The notes under the pieces: generated by a model
Told to the model about the DNA's origin: nothing
Database searches by the model: none
Seen by the model: only the letters and a program-made list of their open reading frames with translations
Assembly: GCF_000002995.4 (NCBI RefSeq)
Contig: NW_025062284.1
Span: 496,001 to 560,000, forward strand
Direction of reading: 5' to 3'
DNA: 64,000 bases
Origin: Brugia malayi
Lineage: Eukaryota; Nematoda; Chromadorea; Rhabditida; Onchocercidae
Shown here: piece by piece, positions 59,215 through 64,000 of the stretch
Layout: every line of letters starts with the position of its first letter
Position numbering within the stretch: the stretch's first letter is position 1
Translations under genes and position numbers: made by a program

Positions 59215-62106
59215 CTACTTCTGTCCATTTTCATCCTGAAGAGTGAAATTGGGATTCGAGAATGTGATTGGTGATGTTGAATTGATCGGTGATATACATG
59301 TCACAGCTGGTGCTACTGTTGCTACTACTACTGCTGCTGCTGCTGCTGTCGTTGTTGCTGGTACGTTATTTGGATTAGTTGGTGAAGTTATAGTAATACC
59401 AGCACTGGGACCATTATTCTACAAATAAAATAATTTTAACTTTAAAATCAAAAAAAATTTTTTTTTTTACCTAACAAAGACTTTCTCTACTCTTACTTTT
59501 ATTATCTTTTATATTCCAAGTTTTTTTTTTTTATTTTTTATTTCAGGTTGGTGTTTTTTTTACTTATTTCAGGTGACTTTCTCTACTCTTACTTTTATTA
59601 TCTTTTATATTCTAAGTTTAAAACTTTACTTATTTCAGGTTGGTGTTTGTTGCACTAACTTGGTACAAGTAGCAATTGCAAGTCATGATGTTTTTGACAT
59701 AACCTATAGAAATCAATCAAACAAGTTTGTTTTGCAGTTTATTAATTGAGATAAAATATTCTACTACATTCCAAAGTACTTTTTTTTTTTTTTTTTTTTT
59801 TGCAAGCAAATCTATTTTATCAATGAATTTAACTTTTAAACTATATAGTGAAAACTTTTGATATGTTATCTTTTTTTCATTTATAATTTACCTGGATAGA
59901 AATTTACCTGGATAGAAACTATAGGAAAATTTAATTCAGCTTTCTTTCGATCACTAAAATACACATAGCAAGCGAATAATACACGAATCACCCATATCAA
60001 CATTAATGTAAAAGTAAGTGGAGATATAGCATAAATGAAAGCATTTAGTTGAATAGCTAAAAAAAAAAAAAAAAAAAAAATAATGCAAAATAATAAAAAT
60101 TATTGGCGTGGGAAGAAAAAAAAAAAATTTTTTTTTTTTTAAATATTTTTGAAATATTTTTTTTTTTTTCTTATTTATGATATTATTTAAGTGTTATATA
60201 TCAAATTTTTTGATATTTGATACTTTTTTATCATCGAAAATTCATCGATTATTTTGCTTAAGTATCAAATGTTTAATATTTGTTTCAATGTGGAATTTAT
60301 TTTTTTTTTTTTCTTCTTTTATTTATTTGAATGAATGGAGAGGATTTATTAGCTTTGATAAAAAAATTTTTCACAGTGTTTTTCATAAAATTTTTTCATA
60401 CTTTATATCATAACATTTTATAATTTTAGTATAGTCAATTTAAACTACGACAATTCCGCTTGCATCATAAAATGGAAAAAAATTGTCGACAAAATTGAAT
60501 TATAATTTTCAGAAATAAAATTCTATTAAATTCATTGAATTAAGGAATTTATTTTTTGATTATTCCTTGTGACAAATGTACCAATGTCACAATGTCATCA
60601 AATAAAACTTCGTTGCTAACTGTAAATTATATTGAAATTTGATAAGGTCAACAGCAATTTCGTTAGTTGACCTCTGCTACTGTGCTATATTTTGTGTATT
60701 TTATGAAAAATTTAAAAAATTTTTTTTAAATTTTTCATAAAATTTTTCATAGTTGCTACGAGCGTTAAAGCTTATCATACTCTAATTACATTATTCATCC
60801 TTGATTATTTGTCATACTTAACTGTTTAACTTTATTCTTTGCAGCTAATTAAAATTTATTTTTTGACTACAGTTACTTCAAGTAATTAAATTCTGCCTTT
60901 ATTGAATGGAAGATGGAATGGAAGTCTTCGATTTTAGATTAGTAGTTTAGAAGTAATAGTTTGAAATAGTGTTAAAGTTTTTAAATTCATCTAAATGAAA
61001 ATATTTTAATAATTATAAACAAATTACTGTTCTACTACTGGTATATCTAAAATCATGAATCTTACAGGATGTTTTTGTCGATGGATAAGTATGAAAGCTG
61101 GGTGCCCAAGAATTTTTTGGCCATATTATAGTCAAAATGCTTACGCAAAATAAAATCATCGAAGCAACCAGAGTAAATAGCTGAAAATGGAATATATTTA
61201 TCTAAATTTGAAAGTATTTTGCGAATATATGGAAGTTTTAAATGTATGCTTTACAATAAGTAAATGCTATAAGTTGCAAAAGAAAGAATATTAAATTATT
61301 ATTAAAATTGCTGAAAATGATTTCTTCTTATTTTTATCATAAAAATTTGATCAAATATGATTAAGAAATTAAAATTAGAATGTAAACAAACCTGAAGGAA
61401 AAGATATGGTAATAAGAAAAACGCTGATTTGAAACAATAAGCAATAATTAAAGAAATTCCAAATAAGGCATTGCAAATTTCTGCGAAAATTTCTATCCAT
61501 CCTTTAATGATTATCATTTAAATTTGAAATGATTATTTTAGGTCGTCAAAAATTAGATCAAAAAAAAATATATATATATATATATCGAAAACAGTAGGAA
61601 TGAAAATATTAATAAAACTTTTTTTTTTTTTTAAATAAAGCAATTTATATATTGATAAATAATAAAATTAGAAACTAAGGAAATATGATAATTTATAGTT
61701 TTAAAAATTTTTTTTATATAATAATTTTTTTTGTTGTTAACAATAAATTATTGTAATTTATTTAGCAACAACAACAATAATTATTGTGCGAAAACAAGAG
61801 AGAAAAAAAAAAAAAAAAGGAAGTAAAAAAAAAATAACCGAAAGTAATTGTTTGATTAACAATGAAATCGATCCATCGAAATATATCCCAGGCAAATGTT
61901 ACAATTATAATAAGTTGTAAAGCAGTCTGTAATAAATAATTATTTATTTTAAAAAAAAATTTTGACATTTGACATATGGTTGAATTTATTTGAAATGTAA
62001 TTAAATTGCATACCTGAACATGTACTCTTCCAAAACAGGTGTAATATTGTGGTGTTGTATGATTTCGTGGTGGTAAATTTAATTTTAAACAATTGAGTAG
62101 CAGCAT
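59215..62106 (-). CDS. Four-TM protein with Ser/Thr/Pro-rich tail, possibly LAPTM-like, 252 aa
   Basis: Minus exons 62106-62014, 61926-61839, 61501-61392, 61180-61066, 60056-59908 and 59418-59215 (93, 88, 110, 115, 149, 204 nt) join in frame into 252 residues. The N-terminus ends YYTCFGRVHVQTALQLI, a Cys plus His-Val pattern I associate with nematode LAPTM-like four-span proteins; this is a tentative match. TM1 is about 32-50, TM2 about 64-82, TM3 about 97-117, TM4 about 144-166 (SPLTFTLMLIWVIRVLFACY). The cytoplasmic tail is T/S/P/A-rich (SPTNPNNVPATTT, INSTSPITF), ending DENGQK. Family members are usually endosomal or lysosomal. The exon 5 donor is duplicated: CTATCCAGGTAAATT occurs twice, 16 bases apart. 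The first donor (c59908) gives the long tail, the second (c59892) ends the protein as VNFYPE-stop. The exon 3 acceptor (ATTAAAG) is weak. Confidence 0.7.
60400..60693. repeat. Dispersed 294-bp element, copy 2
   Basis: Near-identical partner of 53752-54045, inserted in intron 4 of the 59215-62106 gene. It retains both small hairpins. Confidence 0.85.
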
Positions 62107-62602
62107 ATTGTTTATCAGCAGAATTATTTAGTGTTTTAAAAGTTGAAAAAAAAAAAAAAAAATTTATCTCTAATTATGCTGATTTTTATGTTTGAAAAAA
62201 AATGGAATGCTTCGATATTATTAGCATTTTAATATCTGAAAAATTTGAAAATTTTTACCATTTATAAATATCCATATGATCAATTCATATATTTTTGCTA
62301 GGGATATTTTAAATATTTAAAATTTTTTAATTATTGGTGAAACTTAAAAATTGATTAATAGTTAGGAAGATGCAGAATAATGAAAGAAAATAATAGAAAG
62401 TTTTATATTCAATTAATTTAAGCCAATAATTTTCAAAAAATAAATTTAAAAGTCTATCTGCTTTCCCTTTATCAATTTTTTATTTTTTTTTTTTTTTTTT
62501 GATTTATTATGTTAAGATTTATTATGATTTATTATGATTTTTTTTGATTTATTATGTTAAGATTTATTATGATTTATTATGATTATGATTATTATGATTA
62601 TG

Positions 62603-62792
62603 TTATGATAAAATAATATATAAATATAAATTTCTCCTTATATACTTAATTTTTTAAATAAATACTAGAATTTAACTCTTTCTAAATTCAAATTTATATT
62701 TTCATTTTGCAAAAAAAAAATTTATAAAAAATATATAAATATCAACTTCATCTTCATATACTTTAATTTATTGAATATTACTAAAGTTTAAC
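62603..62792. repeat. About 180-bp direct duplication (with 63436-63610)
   Basis: tgttatgataaaataatata through attgaatattactaaagttt occurs at both places with small indels. Upstream, 62510-62600 holds short gatttattatgttaagattt repeats. Confidence 0.88.
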
Positions 62793-63095
62793 TCGACTAA
62801 TTTCAAATTTATACTTTCATTTTTAAACAATTTAATCTAAATTTTAAATAAATTTAATTTTTTTCAAATGAAAATGAAATATATTTATTATATATTAGTA
62901 TAATTAATATTATTTTGCATATTATTTCTATTAGTATAATATTGTTATAATATTTATAAAAATTTCCTTTTTGTCTTTTTAAATTTTTATGCTAATCTCT
63001 TTAGCTGAATGTGATGATAAATACTTTTGTTTATTAATAATAAATGAAAAGTAAACGAAGCAAAAAAGGATGGAAAAATAAATTATTCCCTTTTT

Positions 63096-63145
<50 letters not shown>

Positions 63146-64000
63146 CTTTAAATAAATAAATTTATTTTTTATCAAAAAAAAAAGAGATTAGCATACAAAA
63201 TTTATGTTTTATAGAACAACGTCAAATTATTTCTTTAATTAAATTTAACATTTTCTTTTATACTTTTATTTTTTTTTTTTCTTTTGTTAATAACATTTAT
63301 ACTTAGTACTTTACATTTCTTATTTGTTCAACAAAAATGTTATGATCATTTCTTATTTGTTCAACAAAAATGTTATGATCATTTCTTATTTGTTCAACAA
63401 AAATGTTATGATCATTTCTTATTTGTTCAACAAAAATGTTATGATAAAATAATATATAAATATAAATTTTTAAATAAATACTAAAATTTAACTCTTTCTA
63501 ATTTCAAATTTATATTTTTATTTTGCAAAAAAAAAAAATATATAAAAAAGTATATAAATATCAACTTCACCTTCATATACTTTAATTTATTGAATATTAC
63601 TAAAGTTTAAAAAAAAAAAAAATAAAAAAATTTTTTTTTTTTTTTTTTTAATAATACTTTAATTTCGTTTAATATTATTTGATGATATATGAAAGATTTA
63701 TTAAAACAATATTTACTGTATAATTTTCAACTGTTAATAATCTATGTTAAATAAATAAGTAAGTAAAATTACTTTATTATAATTTTTTTTTTTTTTTTAA
63801 CTAAATTTATTGAAATTATTTTATTAATCAATCATAATTTGATCATTTTACAAAAAGTATTAAAAAAAAAATAATATTTCACAAAGAAAACTATGAGAAA
63901 TATCTAATAAAAACAATATTTATTAGTAATGCATGCAAAAAGTCTTATTCAATTCTAAATTAAAAAATAAAATTTCAAATTTGATTAATTTAATTTAGGT
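62793..64000. other. AT-rich right end, no gene seen
   Basis: Contains a (CT)n run at 63101-63141, the second copy of the 180-bp duplication (63436-63610) and A/T homopolymers. No exon recognised. Confidence 0.7.
63314..63444. repeat. 33-bp repeat, four copies
   Basis: The unit starts catttcttatttgttcaaca and closes aaaatgttatgat. It makes a plus frame that reads HFLFVQQKCYD four times, a repeat artefact. Confidence 0.93.

Noticed and set aside
59243..59428. Plus-strand Ala/Val-rich ORF
   Set aside because: It is the antisense of the Ser/Thr/Pro-rich last exon of the minus-strand four-TM gene, which fits splice phase and stop.

Overview
The window is eukaryotic and almost certainly from a nematode. 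Reasons: extreme AT content; short exons with GT-AG introns and TTTCAG-type acceptors; an acceptor-like TTTTAG/TTTCAG directly before several start codons, as expected for spliced-leader (SL) trans-splicing; an EndoG protein very close to C. elegans CPS-6; and nematode-style claudin-like (Clc-like) genes. The species cannot be named from the sequence. A spirurid (clade III) worm would fit the AT richness, but that is a guess. All multi-exon models were joined by hand from splice signals, reading phase and family motifs.

Layout. 1-11.8 kb holds two copies of a segmental duplication (1-5236, running off the left edge, and 8257-11792). Each contains an 18-bp minisatellite (3.0 kb versus 0.67 kb). 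A 3-exon coiled, basic gene of unknown function lies between them (6985-8240, minus). 14.3-27 kb holds two four-exon claudin-like membrane protein genes (14354-18801 and 23264-26960, minus). 27-37.5 kb is a gene desert made of one minisatellite after another. 37534-39640 (plus) is mitochondrial endonuclease G. 40594-42231 (minus) is a third claudin-like gene. 44254-45414 (minus) is a small single-pass membrane protein with a 23-nt microexon. 47973-50515 (minus) is a fourth claudin-like gene with a long Asn/Asp-rich loop. A tRNA-Ala(CGC) lies at 54712-54783. 55636-57312 (plus) is mitochondrial fission factor FIS1. 59215-62106 (minus) is a four-TM protein with a Ser/Thr/Pro-rich tail, possibly LAPTM-like.

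How it fits together. The four claudin-like genes share strand, exon number, splice phases (1, 0, 1) and a near constant third exon (211, 211, 214, 214 nt), so they look like a dispersed paralogue cluster, with EndoG and the small membrane gene lying between members. EndoG and FIS1 are both mitochondrial and linked to cell death or fission in other animals, but they are about 16 kb apart and not co-transcribed by anything visible here.

The most unusual trait is the number of unrelated tandem repeat families, roughly twenty-five, in nearly every intron and intergenic gap, with units from 18 to about 185 bp. Their multiple-of-three units create long spurious open frames (up to 824 codons), which should not be taken as genes. 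No transposase, reverse transcriptase, CRISPR array or bacterial gene was seen.
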